The position numbers and the translations under genes were made by a program. 35,864 nt of DNA from Marinilabiliales bacterium (GTDB taxonomy: Bacteria; Bacteroidota; Bacteroidia; Bacteroidales; PUMT01), in contig REEN01000049.1 in the NCBI GenBank assembly GCA_007695015.1, forward strand, positions 1 through 35,864, read 5' to 3'. This document shows, piece after piece, positions 17,594 through 24,905 of this stretch. Every line of letters starts with the position of its first letter. Positions within the stretch are counted from its first letter, which is position 1. The notes under the pieces were generated by a model that did no database searches, was not told the origin of the DNA, and saw only the letters and a list, made by a program, of their open reading frames with translations.

Positions 17594-18340
17594 TTATTTT
17601 ACCGGCAACTCGATTATCTTCCCGGTTCCGTTAACCCTGGCATTTATCCGCGGTGATCCGCTTACATATATGTCGCCGCTACCGGCTATCTCAGCATTTA
17701 GTATTGAATCGACGCGCACATAGCTGTTGCCCGAGCCCATAACCGATATTTCGCATATGTCGTTTTGAAGCCCCCGTGCCTTCACCTTGCCCGATCCTTT
17801 AATCTCTATCTTGTGTACCGGCGAGACGCCGTCAATGATAAGGTTGCCCGATCCGTTGATTTTCGATCGCAGCAAGTCAGTGTTTACTGTAGTGGTAATA
17901 CTTCCCGAACCTGAAATACTGAGTTCAAGATCTTCAGCATCAATAATATCTTCTGCCGTTATGCTGCCTGATCCTGAGACGCACAGCCGGCTCACCGAGG
18001 GCATCCCTATGTAAATGGTAATCCTGTTGCTGCTCTGTCTTATGCTCTTCCTGCTCTGGAGGTGCAGGGTTCTGCCGGCCATATCGGCAGCCAGGTATGG
18101 CATTAGGTTCCTGTCGGCCTCTATCAGGATTGAATTTGCGTCGTCCTCATAGATTATCACATCAGCCGCTATTTTAAGGTCAACCGAGTTAAATTCGCCT
18201 GCATCTCTCATTTCTGTGGTAAGGTTGCCGCAGCCACGAACAAAATTGTACATGAAAGGATCGTTGCAACCTGCACTTAGCATTGCCAATGCTGCTATTA
18301 TTCCAAACATCGCATTCCGGTAATATCTTACAGTTTCCAT
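17594..18340 (-). CDS. DUF2807 (GIN) lipoprotein
   Basis: The 248-residue protein has a lipoprotein signal (AMLSAGC, Cys25) and a right-handed beta-helix-like DUF2807 domain (about 45-245) with repeated G-S-G motifs (CVSGSGSITAED, SISGSGSITTT, KINGSGNLIIDG, EIKGSGKVKARG, EIAGSGDIYVSG, RVNGTGKI). Such head-GIN-domain proteins are abundant in Bacteroidota, are described as putative auto-transporter adhesins, and have no firm function. It is monocistronic and faces the nitroreductase gene convergently. Confidence 0.88.
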   Translation of the reverse strand: METVRYYRNAMFGIIAALAMLSAGCNDPFMYNFVRGCGNLTTEMRDAGEFNSVDLKIAADVIIYEDDANSILIEADRNLMPYLAADMAGRTLHLQSRKSIRQSSNRITIYIGMPSVSRLCVSGSGSITAEDIIDAEDLELSISGSGSITTTVNTDLLRSKINGSGNLIIDGVSPVHKIEIKGSGKVKARGLQNDICEISVMGSGNSYVRVDSILNAEIAGSGDIYVSGSPRINARVNGTGKIIELPVK

Positions 18341-18536
18341 CGTAGTAATTTTTTAGACAATGACAATTACAGTATTATTAGTCAAACCTGATGCCATATC
18401 GTGTAATCTTCAGTTTGTCAGTATTTAATGCTCCCCTACAGGTGCTTTTACCACTGCCATTTCTGTACAAAAACGAACTCCGGTGACCGATAACGTACAC
18501 CAGGCAATTATTCCGGCCCCTATTTTCAGATATTAT

Positions 18537-18567
18537 TTTGACATGTTGATTGCTTTTTATACTTTTG
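18537..18567 (+). promoter_or_regulatory. Bacteroidota promoter of the tRNA pair
   Basis: TTTG (18537-18540) and TACTTTTG (18560-18567) are separated by exactly 19 bases, a perfect TTTG-N19-TAnnTTTG primary sigma promoter. It ends 12 bp before tRNA-Ser. Confidence 0.8.
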
Positions 18568-18579
18568 TGCTGCTTTTAT

Positions 18580-18671
<92 letters not shown>

Positions 18672-18749
18672 CGTTCCGGGAACAACGAAATGTGACAGAG
18701 CATCAGTACCTGCGGTGCTCTTTATCTTTTAACCCGGACCGGAAACATT

Positions 18750-18824
18750 CGGGGTGTAGCGTAGCCCGGTTAGCGCGCCTGCTTTGGGAGCAGGAGGTCG
18801 CAAGTTCGAATCTTGCCACCCCGA
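18750..18824 (+). tRNA. tRNA-Pro (TGG)
   Basis: The acceptor CGGGGTG pairs with CACCCCG (18817-18823), discriminator A at 18824. The anticodon arm is CCTGC-TTTGGGA-GCAGG with anticodon TGG; the T-arm contains GTTCGAATC. Unlike the adjacent tRNA-Ser, CCA is not encoded (the sequence continues CAA), so it must be added enzymatically. It is probably co-transcribed with tRNA-Ser. Confidence 0.95.
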
Positions 18825-18825
18825 C

Positions 18826-18950
18826 AAACAAACAAAAGCCTGTCTGTTAATAACAGACGGGCTTTTTGCTATGTGCCTCCGAAACTTGTTTCAGGAGGCA
18901 CATAGTAATAGGGTATTTTTTCGCGAAGCGAAAAAGGCTTTTGTTTGTTT
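18826..18950. repeat. Nested inverted repeats downstream of tRNA-Pro
   Basis: The outer arms AAACAAACAAAAGCCT (18826-18841) and its exact reverse complement (18935-18950) enclose two inner hairpins: CTATGTGCCTCC (18869-18880) with GGAGGCACATAG (18894-18905), extended by GAAAC/GTTTC near the loop, and TTTTTCGC-GAA-GCGAAAAA (18917-18935). The left outer arm also forms part of the tRNA terminator, giving two mutually exclusive folds. Confidence 0.85.
18834..18867 (+). terminator. Terminator after tRNA-Pro
   Basis: AAAAGCCTGTCTGTT and AACAGACGGGCTTTTT pair around a short loop with a T-run at the end, ten bases after the tRNA. One G-U interrupts an otherwise continuous stem. Confidence 0.85.
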
Positions 18951-18968
18951 AGGCATATCAAATTATCA

Positions 18969-19034
18969 AGATCACCGCAAGGTAATCTGCCACCCGACTT
19001 GACAAGACAGCCTGCTGATTTAGCAGGTTGTCTT
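18969..19034 (+). terminator. Possible tRNA 3'-end relic plus terminator
   Basis: CACCGCAAGGTAATCTGCCA followed by CCCGACTT resembles, with gaps, the 3' quarter of the neighbouring tRNA-Pro (CGCAAGTTCGAATCTTGCCA then CCCCGACA). A strong hairpin AAGACAGCCTGCT / AGCAGGTTGTCTT with a T-rich tail follows at 19004-19034. The hairpin is clear; the tRNA relic reading is tentative. Confidence 0.45.
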
Positions 19035-19275
19035 TTTCTTTATTACATGGGATAAGTTCGATTTCAGTATATTAATCCGTTGCAATATCAGAAAAAATAA
19101 AGGGATGAGTGGGAATGGCCCCTTGGGGGACACCAATATCGTTATCTACCTTTTTAAAGGTAATGAAAGAGTATATATGAGCTACTTTACGAAAGGGATT
19201 TATGGCTTTCCTTTATAACAGAGTTGCCTGCAATAGCAAGAGAGCCTCACTGCTTAAAAATAATCTTGATTTTAT
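19035..19275. other. Gene-free AT-rich segment before the TA module
   Basis: I find no open frame, RNA or clear repeat between the terminator and the HigB-like promoter, only a short G/C hairpin near 19118-19131 (CCCCTTGGGGG). Confidence 0.5.
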
Positions 19276-19306
19276 TTTGAAAAAGTAAACCAATTAGTTA
19301 ACTTTG
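19276..19306 (+). promoter_or_regulatory. Promoter of the HigBA-like module (leaderless)
   Basis: TTTG at 19276-19279 and TAACTTTG at 19299-19306 are spaced by exactly 19 bases. The start ATG of the toxin lies only 4 bases after the -7 element, so transcription is expected to begin at or next to the ATG. Confidence 0.75.
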
Positions 19307-19310
19307 TGTG

Positions 19311-19655
19311 ATGACAAGAAAGATAATTGCATACAAAGATAACTTTGGTGATTTCTACAAAAGTCAGGATTTAAAGATTCAGGAGAAAATCGAGTATGTG
19401 CTGGACTTAGTAAGATTTGAAAGACAAGTCCCAAGGAAATTTTACAAGTTACTTGGAAATACCGATGGGATTTGGGAAGTTCGAGTAATAACGACATTTA
19501 AAAATATTAGGATTTTGTGCTTCCAAGACAAAGGAGACCTTGTTGTACTGACAAATTGTTTTCTTAAAAAGACTCAGAAGATTCCTGAAAAGGAGATAAA
19601 AATGGCTGAGAAATTAAAAAAAGATTACTTGATTGAAAAATATGGAGGACGATAA
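19311..19655 (+). CDS. HigB/Gp49-like type II toxin (RelE superfamily)
   Basis: This 114-residue basic protein matches the phage Gp49/HigB (DUF891) group of the RelE/ParE superfamily, normally ribosome-dependent mRNA interferases: KIQEKIEYVLDLVRFERQVP, KFYKLLGNTDGIWEVRV, and the strand-rich FKNIRILCFQDKGDLVVLTNCFLKKTQKIP. The helical hairpin followed by the beta-sheet and the GIWEVRV motif are characteristic. A GTG one codon upstream is possible, but the ATG fits the promoter. Toxin precedes antitoxin, as in higBA. Codon use is AT-rich compared with flanking housekeeping genes, consistent with acquisition. Confidence 0.88.
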   Translation: MTRKIIAYKDNFGDFYKSQDLKIQEKIEYVLDLVRFERQVPRKFYKLLGNTDGIWEVRVITTFKNIRILCFQDKGDLVVLTNCFLKKTQKIPEKEIKMAEKLKKDYLIEKYGGR

Positions 19656-19656
19656 G

Positions 19657-19947
19657 ATGAAAAATGTGACTGATTTTGAAGACTTATTAAAAGAAAAGTA
19701 TGGAGAAAAAGGAACTCCATCAAGAGATAAGTATGATGCTGATTCTTTAGCATTCAGATTGGGAGTAATGCTAAAAGAAGCAAGAAAAGAAGCAAACGTG
19801 ACTCAAGAAGAACTTGCTGAAAAGACTGGAACAAAGAAAAGCTATATTTCAAGAATTGAACGTGGACAAAGCGATATTCAGATTTCTACATACCACAAAT
19901 TGATTGAAACTGGCTTAGGAAAACATTTGAACATTTCGATTGGATAA
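19657..19947 (+). CDS. XRE-family antitoxin (HigA-like)
   Basis: The 96-residue protein has a helix-turn-helix of the Cro/C1 type at about 35-88 (LGVMLKEARKEANVTQEEL, KKSYISRIERGQSDIQIS). It should neutralise the preceding toxin and repress the shared promoter. I chose the ATG at 19657 because GGAGGA lies seven bases upstream, within the toxin's last codons; an in-frame ATG 24 bases upstream lacks this. It begins one base after the toxin stop. The 3' third of this gene has a decayed homologue at 22549-22647. Confidence 0.88.
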   Translation: MKNVTDFEDLLKEKYGEKGTPSRDKYDADSLAFRLGVMLKEARKEANVTQEELAEKTGTKKSYISRIERGQSDIQISTYHKLIETGLGKHLNISIG

Positions 19948-20169
19948 AAAAAAGCGCCCCCCGAAAATCCCGCTGAAAGCGGGAAAAAATTGACGGCGAT
20001 GCCCGCCGTGTCGACCATGTCCGCCGTTTTGTTTACAAATCTTCCCGATGGTCTGAGGTTCCCCTTTATCCTGACGGCTGATGTGTCCGCCGACCTGCCG
20101 AACAGCCCCGTCGCCCGGTTAATATTGATGGCCAACGCATCCCGACGGGTGGGGTGGTCCCTGATAAAT
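19948..20169. repeat. ~222-bp repeat, copy A
   Basis: It is about 95% identical to copy B at 21048-21269 (offset 1100 bp, about ten substitutions and one single-base indel by eye). It begins right after the HigA-like stop. A CCCGCT-GAA-AGCGGG hairpin is at 19969-19983. The minus strand has an open frame across the whole unit (RATGLFGRSADTSAVRIKG and onward) without a convincing start. No terminal inverted repeats or target-site duplication are visible. Confidence 0.9.
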
Positions 20170-20292
20170 ATCTGTAATATGTTGATATCTAATTGTATCT
20201 GTGAATTTTTTGTTGAAAAAAAGTTCGAACTTCGTATAGAAGTTTGCGACATGACAGGACATCTTCCATTTTCTGGTCGGTGTCCTGCTCTT

Positions 20293-20589
20293 TTAGTAAG
20301 CTATCTTTTTAGGATCCTGGCGGTTGTCCCAAAAGGTGATTAGCTCTAACTCTTTATTCTTGGGTTTTATCCTGTAGTAAAGTGTGTTGTGCTTTGTTAT
20401 CAAGGCTTTTCTGACATTTTTCTTCTTTCTGGAGGCTTGGAACATTTCAGGATTGTCGGTGATCTGGGTCAGTAAACTTTCAACTTCGTTCATAAAGTTT
20501 GTAACTTCCCTTTTGGTCCAGTTTTCTGCTAAATAGTCAAGAACTTTAAAGTAAGTCCTTTTTGCTGTCGGGGTCCAGCTTATCTTCAT
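20293..20589 (-). CDS. ParE/RelE-family toxin
   Basis: The 98-residue basic protein shows the ParE/RelE pattern: ISWTPTAKRTYFKVLDYLAE at the N-terminus, NEVESLLTQITDNPEMFQAS in the middle and the C-terminal strand motif VRKALITKHNTLYYRIKPKN followed by LELITFWDNRQDPKK. The FWDNRQDP ending is common in Bacteroidota ParE-like toxins. Targets in the family are DNA gyrase (ParE) or mRNA (RelE); sequence alone does not decide. Its ATG overlaps the antitoxin stop (TAATG), so the two are translationally coupled. Confidence 0.9.
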   Translation of the reverse strand: MKISWTPTAKRTYFKVLDYLAENWTKREVTNFMNEVESLLTQITDNPEMFQASRKKKNVRKALITKHNTLYYRIKPKNKELELITFWDNRQDPKKIAY

Positions 20590-20825
20590 TAGTCCAGCTT
20601 ATATTTTGCCCTTGCTTCTTTCATTACCTCTTCGTGAGGGATAAGCTCTCCTTTTTCGGCTTCTGATAAACCTTTTTCTATTGCTTCCTTTTCCTCTGGA
20701 CTTAACTTATCCCACCAATCGACAGCTTTTCCTTTTAGCACAGCTTCAACCCTGGCAAGGATAGTGGGTTTTTCTGTATTTAATATAAGCTGAACCAGCT
20801 CTAATTTTTTCGATTGAAGATTCAT
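20589..20825 (-). CDS. Antitoxin partner of the ParE-like toxin
   Basis: From the ATG giving MNLQSKKLELVQLILNTEKP the protein has 78 residues, is acidic and helical, and ends in EEVMKEARAKYKLD, the usual toxin-clamping tail of this family of addiction-module antitoxins (the WWDKLSPEEKEAIEKGL segment is typical of Bacteroidota members). Upstream in-frame ATGs (20837, 20849) exist; the one at 20849 lies inside the -7 element and is therefore unlikely. Antitoxin precedes toxin, the reverse order of the neighbouring HigBA-like pair. Confidence 0.87.
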   Translation of the reverse strand: MNLQSKKLELVQLILNTEKPTILARVEAVLKGKAVDWWDKLSPEEKEAIEKGLSEAEKGELIPHEEVMKEARAKYKLD

Positions 20826-20846
20826 ATTTACTCTCATTATCTTATA

Positions 20847-20854
20847 CAAATTTA
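20847..20854 (-). promoter_or_regulatory. Candidate -7 element of the ParE module
   Basis: On the minus strand TAAATTTG matches TAnnTTTG. Transcription would start near 20841, giving a leader of about 16 bases to the ATG at 20825. No good -33 TTTG is seen. Confidence 0.45.
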
Positions 20855-21047
20855 ACGATTAATATTCATTTATGGTTTAAATTAATAGATGATATTTATT
20901 GATTTACCCCACAGGTTATCCTTATTGTTCAACTTATACTTTTCCACTGAACTCGCCAGCCTGGTATTAACTTTCAGGTTAATGTCCACAACACATAGTT
21001 TTTTGTCATATTTCTTTTCCGCCAAAAAACTATCTTTCCGCAAGTGA

Positions 21048-21269
21048 AAAAAGCGGCCCCCGAAAATCCCGCTGAAAGCGGGAAAAAAATTGACGGCGGT
21101 GTCCGCCGTGTCGACCATGTCCGCCGTTTTGTTGACAAATCTTCCCGATGGTCTGAGGTTCCCCTTTATCCTGACGGCTGATGTGTCCGCCGACCTGCCG
21201 AACAGCCCCGTCGCCCGGTTAACATTGATGGCTAATGCATCCCGGCGGGTGGGATGGCCCCTGATAAAT
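21048..21269. repeat. ~222-bp repeat, copy B
   Basis: This is the second copy of the unit at 19948-20169, in the same orientation. Together they bracket the ParE/antitoxin pair. Outside the unit the flanks differ completely, which fixes the ends near AAAAAGCGGCCCC on the left and CCTGATAAAT on the right. The region 20855-21047 between the antitoxin promoter and this copy shows no gene. Confidence 0.9.
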
Positions 21270-21318
21270 TATGACATCTGACAAAGGCAAGCCGGGTGAA
21301 GATTGCGTATGTTAATTT

Positions 21319-22266
21319 TTATTCCCACTCCGGAAATTGAGTGATATTGATATCCAGATCGGAAATAGTCCTCATGTCGGACTCATTAAGCTCAAAATCA
21401 AATATATTCAGGTTCTCAGCCATATGTGCCTTTTGTGACGTTCGGGGGATGGTAACAATACCTCTCTGGTAATGCCATCTCAGGCTCACCTGGGCATTGG
21501 TTTTATTGTATTTTTCACCTATTGATGCGAGCGTCTGATTTGTAAATAGCCCATTGCGCCCTTGTGCAAAAGGAGACCAGGCTTGCATCTGCACCTTGTT
21601 TTTGTTTAAAAATTCATACGCTTCGGGCTGCTGAAAAAATGCGTGTGTTTCAATTTGATTGACCGTTGGTCTGATCTGACTGCTGGCAATCAACTCTTTT
21701 AGCTGGTCAGGTTCAAAATTACTGACTCCGATTGCCCTGATTTTATTTTTCTTATAGAGTTCTTCCATTGCTTTCCATGTTCCTTTTACATCACCACGGG
21801 GCCGATGGATAAGGTATAGGTCCAAATAATCCAAACCCAGTTTATCAAGTGATGTTTCAAATGCTTTTATCGTGTTTTCATAACCCGAATCGTCAACCCA
21901 GACTTTTGAGGTTACAAATAGTTCTTCCCTGTTTATTCCGCTCTGCCTGATCCCTTGTCCTACTGCTTCTTCATTGTTATAGATCGTAGCTGTATCAATA
22001 AGGCGGTACCCGAGAGAAATTGCATCGGCAACACACTTTTCACCAACTGGCCCGTTAAGATACAAAGTTCCGAACCCAAGAATTGGCATTTTTGCGCCGT
22101 TGTTGAGGATAATATTTTCAATGGAGGTTTCTGTCGGATCAATGTTTGTGGCACCAAATAATTTAGATGCTCCTAAACTCGCAATCATTGCAGAAGCTGC
22201 ATACTTTGCACTCTTCTGTAAAAACTTCCGACGGTTTATTCCATCATTTTGGTTCTTATTTATCAT
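21319..22266 (-). CDS. Exported aldo/keto reductase
   Basis: The 315-residue protein has a twin-arginine-like leader (INRRKFLQKSAKYAASAMIA, residues 10-29) followed by a complete AKR TIM barrel. The catalytic tetrad is visible: Asp91 and Tyr96 (LIDTATIYNNEE), Lys121 (VTSKVW) and His154 (LIHRPRG). NADPH-binding residues are likely in the IPRTSQKAHMAENL segment. It is closest to the 2,5-diketogluconate reductase-like group; the substrate is unknown. A good Shine-Dalgarno (GGGAGG) lies six bases before the ATG. It sits alone between a repeat copy and antitoxin debris, suggesting cargo of an accessory region. Confidence 0.9.
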   Translation of the reverse strand: MINKNQNDGINRRKFLQKSAKYAASAMIASLGASKLFGATNIDPTETSIENIILNNGAKMPILGFGTLYLNGPVGEKCVADAISLGYRLIDTATIYNNEEAVGQGIRQSGINREELFVTSKVWVDDSGYENTIKAFETSLDKLGLDYLDLYLIHRPRGDVKGTWKAMEELYKKNKIRAIGVSNFEPDQLKELIASSQIRPTVNQIETHAFFQQPEAYEFLNKNKVQMQAWSPFAQGRNGLFTNQTLASIGEKYNKTNAQVSLRWHYQRGIVTIPRTSQKAHMAENLNIFDFELNESDMRTISDLDINITQFPEWE

Positions 22267-22367
22267 TATAGCCTCCCTGTTTTGTTTATATAAAAATAAT
22301 ATTTGTTTTATGGAAATGATTTATTCTCCTGTAAACCGGACTTCTGGAAAATTTATATACAAATGTA

Positions 22368-22420
22368 CATGAAATTTTTTTCATCCAAATTACACACAGA
22401 CGGATGAAAAAAATTTCATG
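22368..22420. repeat. Perfect 19-bp inverted repeat
   Basis: CATGAAATTTTTTTCATCC (22368-22386) and its exact reverse complement (22402-22420) are separated by 15 bases. Each arm is itself nearly palindromic (ATGAAA/TTTCAT). It lies in the 606-base gene-free gap upstream of the aldo/keto reductase. Confidence 0.9.
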
Positions 22421-22444
22421 GGAAAGCGAAGCGGTTCCGACTGT

Positions 22445-22487
22445 AAGTCAAAATTTTGTTTCTTTTTAAAGTCAAAATTTTGACTTT
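22445..22487. promoter_or_regulatory. 20-bp palindrome with a direct half copy
   Basis: AAAGTCAAAA-TTTTGACTTT at 22468-22487 is a perfect palindrome; AAGTCAAAATTTTG also occurs at 22445-22458. It could be an operator for a dimeric regulator or a simple hairpin. No regulator gene is adjacent. Confidence 0.5.
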
Positions 22488-22548
22488 TTTACAGGAGAAA
22501 TATACGAATATCCAGGGATGTAATTGTAAGGAAATTAGTCTGTGCAAA

Positions 22549-22647
22549 ATTTCAAGAATTGAACGTGAATAAATTGATATTCCTATTTCTACATACCGCA
22601 AATTGGTTGAGCCTGGCTTAGGAAAACATTTGAACATTTCGATTGGA
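22549..22647 (+). pseudogene. Relic of a HigA-like antitoxin (3' end)
   Basis: These 99 bases align without gaps to 19846-19944, the 3' third of the HigA-like antitoxin gene, with roughly ten to twelve mismatches. In the same frame they read ISRIERE-stop-IDIPISTYRKLVEPGLG and so on, so there is an internal TAA and no 5' part. It marks a former second copy of the TA module. Confidence 0.88.
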
Positions 22648-22738
22648 GAATAAAAGGATGAAGGTTTAGCACGGCGCAATGATGCGGGTTTCATGACAAT
22701 TGGATTAGATGATCACACTGTCCTGGAACTGTATTATT

Positions 22739-22770
22739 TTTGAGAAATCCCGGTTGCACTGTTATCTTTG
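22739..22770 (+). promoter_or_regulatory. Promoter of the GH43-like gene
   Basis: TTTG at 22739-22742 and TATCTTTG at 22763-22770 are 20 bases apart, close to the Bacteroidota consensus. A leader of about 97 bases to the ATG at 22873 would result. Confidence 0.6.
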
Positions 22771-22872
22771 TCTGGCAATAATGTTAATTACCAACTTTTT
22801 TCTCACTTGCAGTCAGGTTTGTCAACCGGGTACCCGGAGTTATAAGTATTATTAAAACTCAAAAAAGCGCTT

Positions 22873-23862
22873 ATGAGAATTATACTGTTAATGTTATTCA
22901 TGCTGCCTGTTATTGAATCCTGCAGGCAGCCGGCCGAAGCCCCTGATACGGTTTACTCCGGCAATCCGCTTTTTGAAGGCTGGTATGCCGACCCTGCCTC
23001 CCGCATTTACAATGATACATTCTGGATCTTTCCCACCTATTCTGATTATTATCACCGCCAGGTCTTCTTTGACTGCTTCTCTTCACCCGACCTGGTAAAC
23101 TGGACCCGGCACGAGAGGATCATTGACACTACCGGGGTCAGTTGGGCAGACAGCGCCATGTGGGCGCCCGCTTCGGTTGAAAAGGACGGTAAATATTATT
23201 TCTTCTTCGCGGCCAATGACATGTATGAGGGGGATATCGGAGGAATAGGGGTTGCCGTTTCAGACCGGCCTGAGGGGCCTTACAGGGATTTACTGGGAGA
23301 GCCCCTTATCGGGGAAATTGTCAATGGTGCCCAGCCGATAGACCAGTATGTTTTCAAGGATACCGACGGGACATACTACATGTATTACGGGGGATGGGGC
23401 CGGTGTAACGTGGTCATGCTGAACGATGATTTTACCGGCCTGGTGCCTTTTGAAGACGGGACCCTCTACCGGGATGTTACACCGGAAGATTACGTGGAAG
23501 GGCCCTTTATGTTTATCAGGGACGGGAAGTACTACTTCATGTGGTCGGAAGGAAACTGGACCGGCCCTCACTACAGGGTTGCCTATGCCATATCCGATAA
23601 TCCTTTCGGCCCTTTCGAGAGAAAAGGCGTTATCCTTGAGCAGGATTCCGAAGTTGCCAGGGGGGCAGGACACCATTCAGTTCTGGAGGTGCCAGGTGAA
23701 GATGAGTATTACATCATTTATCACCGGAGGCCGCTTGAAGAAACCCACCGGAACCACCGGGTAGTCTGCATTGAGAGGCTTGAATTCGATGCTGACGGCA
23801 ACATAAAACCGGTCAGGATAACATTCGAAGGTGTGCCATCAAGAACACTGATCGGCCGCTGA
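22873..23862 (+). CDS. Glycoside hydrolase family 43-like lipoprotein
   Basis: The 329-residue protein has a lipoprotein signal (VIESC, Cys17) and a single five-bladed beta-propeller of the GH43 type. Candidate catalytic residues are Asp40 (general base, GWYADPAS), Asp157 (pKa modulator, AQPIDQYVF) and Glu209 (general acid, DYVEGPFMF). Blade motifs such as WAPASVEKDGKYYFFFAAND are typical. Family activities are xylosidase, arabinofuranosidase and arabinanase; the substrate cannot be read from sequence. It acts at the periplasmic or surface face of the outer membrane. A weak hairpin (GTGGTT/AACCAC, 23900-23916) follows. Confidence 0.9.
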   Translation: MRIILLMLFMLPVIESCRQPAEAPDTVYSGNPLFEGWYADPASRIYNDTFWIFPTYSDYYHRQVFFDCFSSPDLVNWTRHERIIDTTGVSWADSAMWAPASVEKDGKYYFFFAANDMYEGDIGGIGVAVSDRPEGPYRDLLGEPLIGEIVNGAQPIDQYVFKDTDGTYYMYYGGWGRCNVVMLNDDFTGLVPFEDGTLYRDVTPEDYVEGPFMFIRDGKYYFMWSEGNWTGPHYRVAYAISDNPFGPFERKGVILEQDSEVARGAGHHSVLEVPGEDEYYIIYHRRPLEETHRNHRVVCIERLEFDADGNIKPVRITFEGVPSRTLIGR

Positions 23863-23899
23863 CATTTTCGTCTCCTGATCCTTTCGTATTGTAATCATG

Positions 23900-23920
23900 G
23901 TGGTTTTACCAACCACTTTT
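23900..23920 (+). terminator. Weak terminator after the GH43-like gene
   Basis: GTGGTT-TTACC-AACCAC followed by TTTT, 38 bp after the stop. The stem is only 6 bp. Confidence 0.45.
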
Positions 23921-24116
23921 CAGGAGTTGTCGGTCACATTTATACCGCTATCTCTCGATAAAGTCATGCCAGTTAAAAAGTTTTTTGTAACTTGTGTAAA
24001 AACCAATTAGCGGCATCAGGCCCGTTCGTTCATGCAATTTGTTAATTCGACGGTTTTATTTATTTCTGCCTGCTACCCGGAGATGATGTTTTCATAACCC
24101 CCAAAATAAATCGATT

Positions 24117-24905
24117 ATGAAAAAGTATGTAATTTTTTTGGCCGTATTAACCTTTGGTATTTTTTTCGAAGGACATTCGCAAAGGATATCCAGGGAACGT
24201 ATTAGAGATCTGGTCCCTTCGAGGGAAACCATAGACGAGTCTGAAAAGCCTGACAAAATTGTAAGAAAAACTGAAAATGCAACGGTTTACCCGGGCGCAG
24301 CAGAGAGAGATCGCTCCAATACCGAAAGTGTATATGGTTCGCATTATACCGATGATCCCGTTGAAGATGTACATGCCTATTACTACAATGAAGCCGGTAA
24401 TTACAGGAAGACAGAAGATGGCGATTATTTGTATGATTATAAACGGGTAGGTATGGATTTTGACCGGGTTAGAGTTTCCACTTCTTATAATTATGTTTTC
24501 CGAGGTGTAACAGATGCTTTGCGTGAACTGAGTGATGCACAGACGCGGGGGCTGATCTCCAGTGATGAATATACTGAAATAAGTAGAGAATTTAACCAGG
24601 TAAGAGGCATGTGGAAATCCGGCATTCCCGCTGAAGATATATTTCAAAGTTATTATCTTAGACTTAACCTAAATGCTTTAGTACAAGAAAGGGAAGAAAA
24701 GTACGAGAGAGAAAAGGGCAACATGACATCCGAAGAACAAATTGCCTACATGAGGGAAAGTGCCGAGATATATATTAAGATTGAGGAATTAAACAACTCG
24801 CGTGAGTTTGTTGATGAGTGGATAAAATGCCTTGAAGAGATGAGAGAATCGCTTGAGGGTGAAGGAAATACCTGGAATGTAGCTATCAGGATATCCCTTC
24901 TCTAA
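24117..24905 (+). CDS. Hypothetical secreted protein
   Basis: I do not recognise this 262-residue protein. It has a clear signal peptide (MKKYVIFLAVLTFGIFFEGHSQ), a charged, Tyr-rich segment (about 75-115: HAYYYNEAGNYRKTEDGDY) and a helical C-terminal half rich in Glu and Arg (about 120-255), possibly a coiled coil. There is no lipobox or sorting domain. It is monocistronic and its last 20 bases overlap the end of the convergent NUDIX gene. The 254-base gap upstream (23863-24116) holds no other gene. Confidence 0.75.
   Translation: MKKYVIFLAVLTFGIFFEGHSQRISRERIRDLVPSRETIDESEKPDKIVRKTENATVYPGAAERDRSNTESVYGSHYTDDPVEDVHAYYYNEAGNYRKTEDGDYLYDYKRVGMDFDRVRVSTSYNYVFRGVTDALRELSDAQTRGLISSDEYTEISREFNQVRGMWKSGIPAEDIFQSYYLRLNLNALVQEREEKYEREKGNMTSEEQIAYMRESAEIYIKIEELNNSREFVDEWIKCLEEMRESLEGEGNTWNVAIRISLL

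Noticed and set aside
19948-20169. Insertion sequence or MITE
   Set aside because: No transposase, terminal inverted repeats or target duplications could be seen at either copy.
19990-20343. Plus-strand open frame across repeat copy A
   Set aside because: It starts at TTG, ends in unrelated sequence, and its composition changes abruptly at the repeat edge; differences between copies are mostly amino-acid changing in this frame.
20882-21118. Minus-strand 78-residue frame partly inside repeat copy B
   Set aside because: It reads from the repeat into unique DNA with no family resemblance or start signal; it is probably chance.
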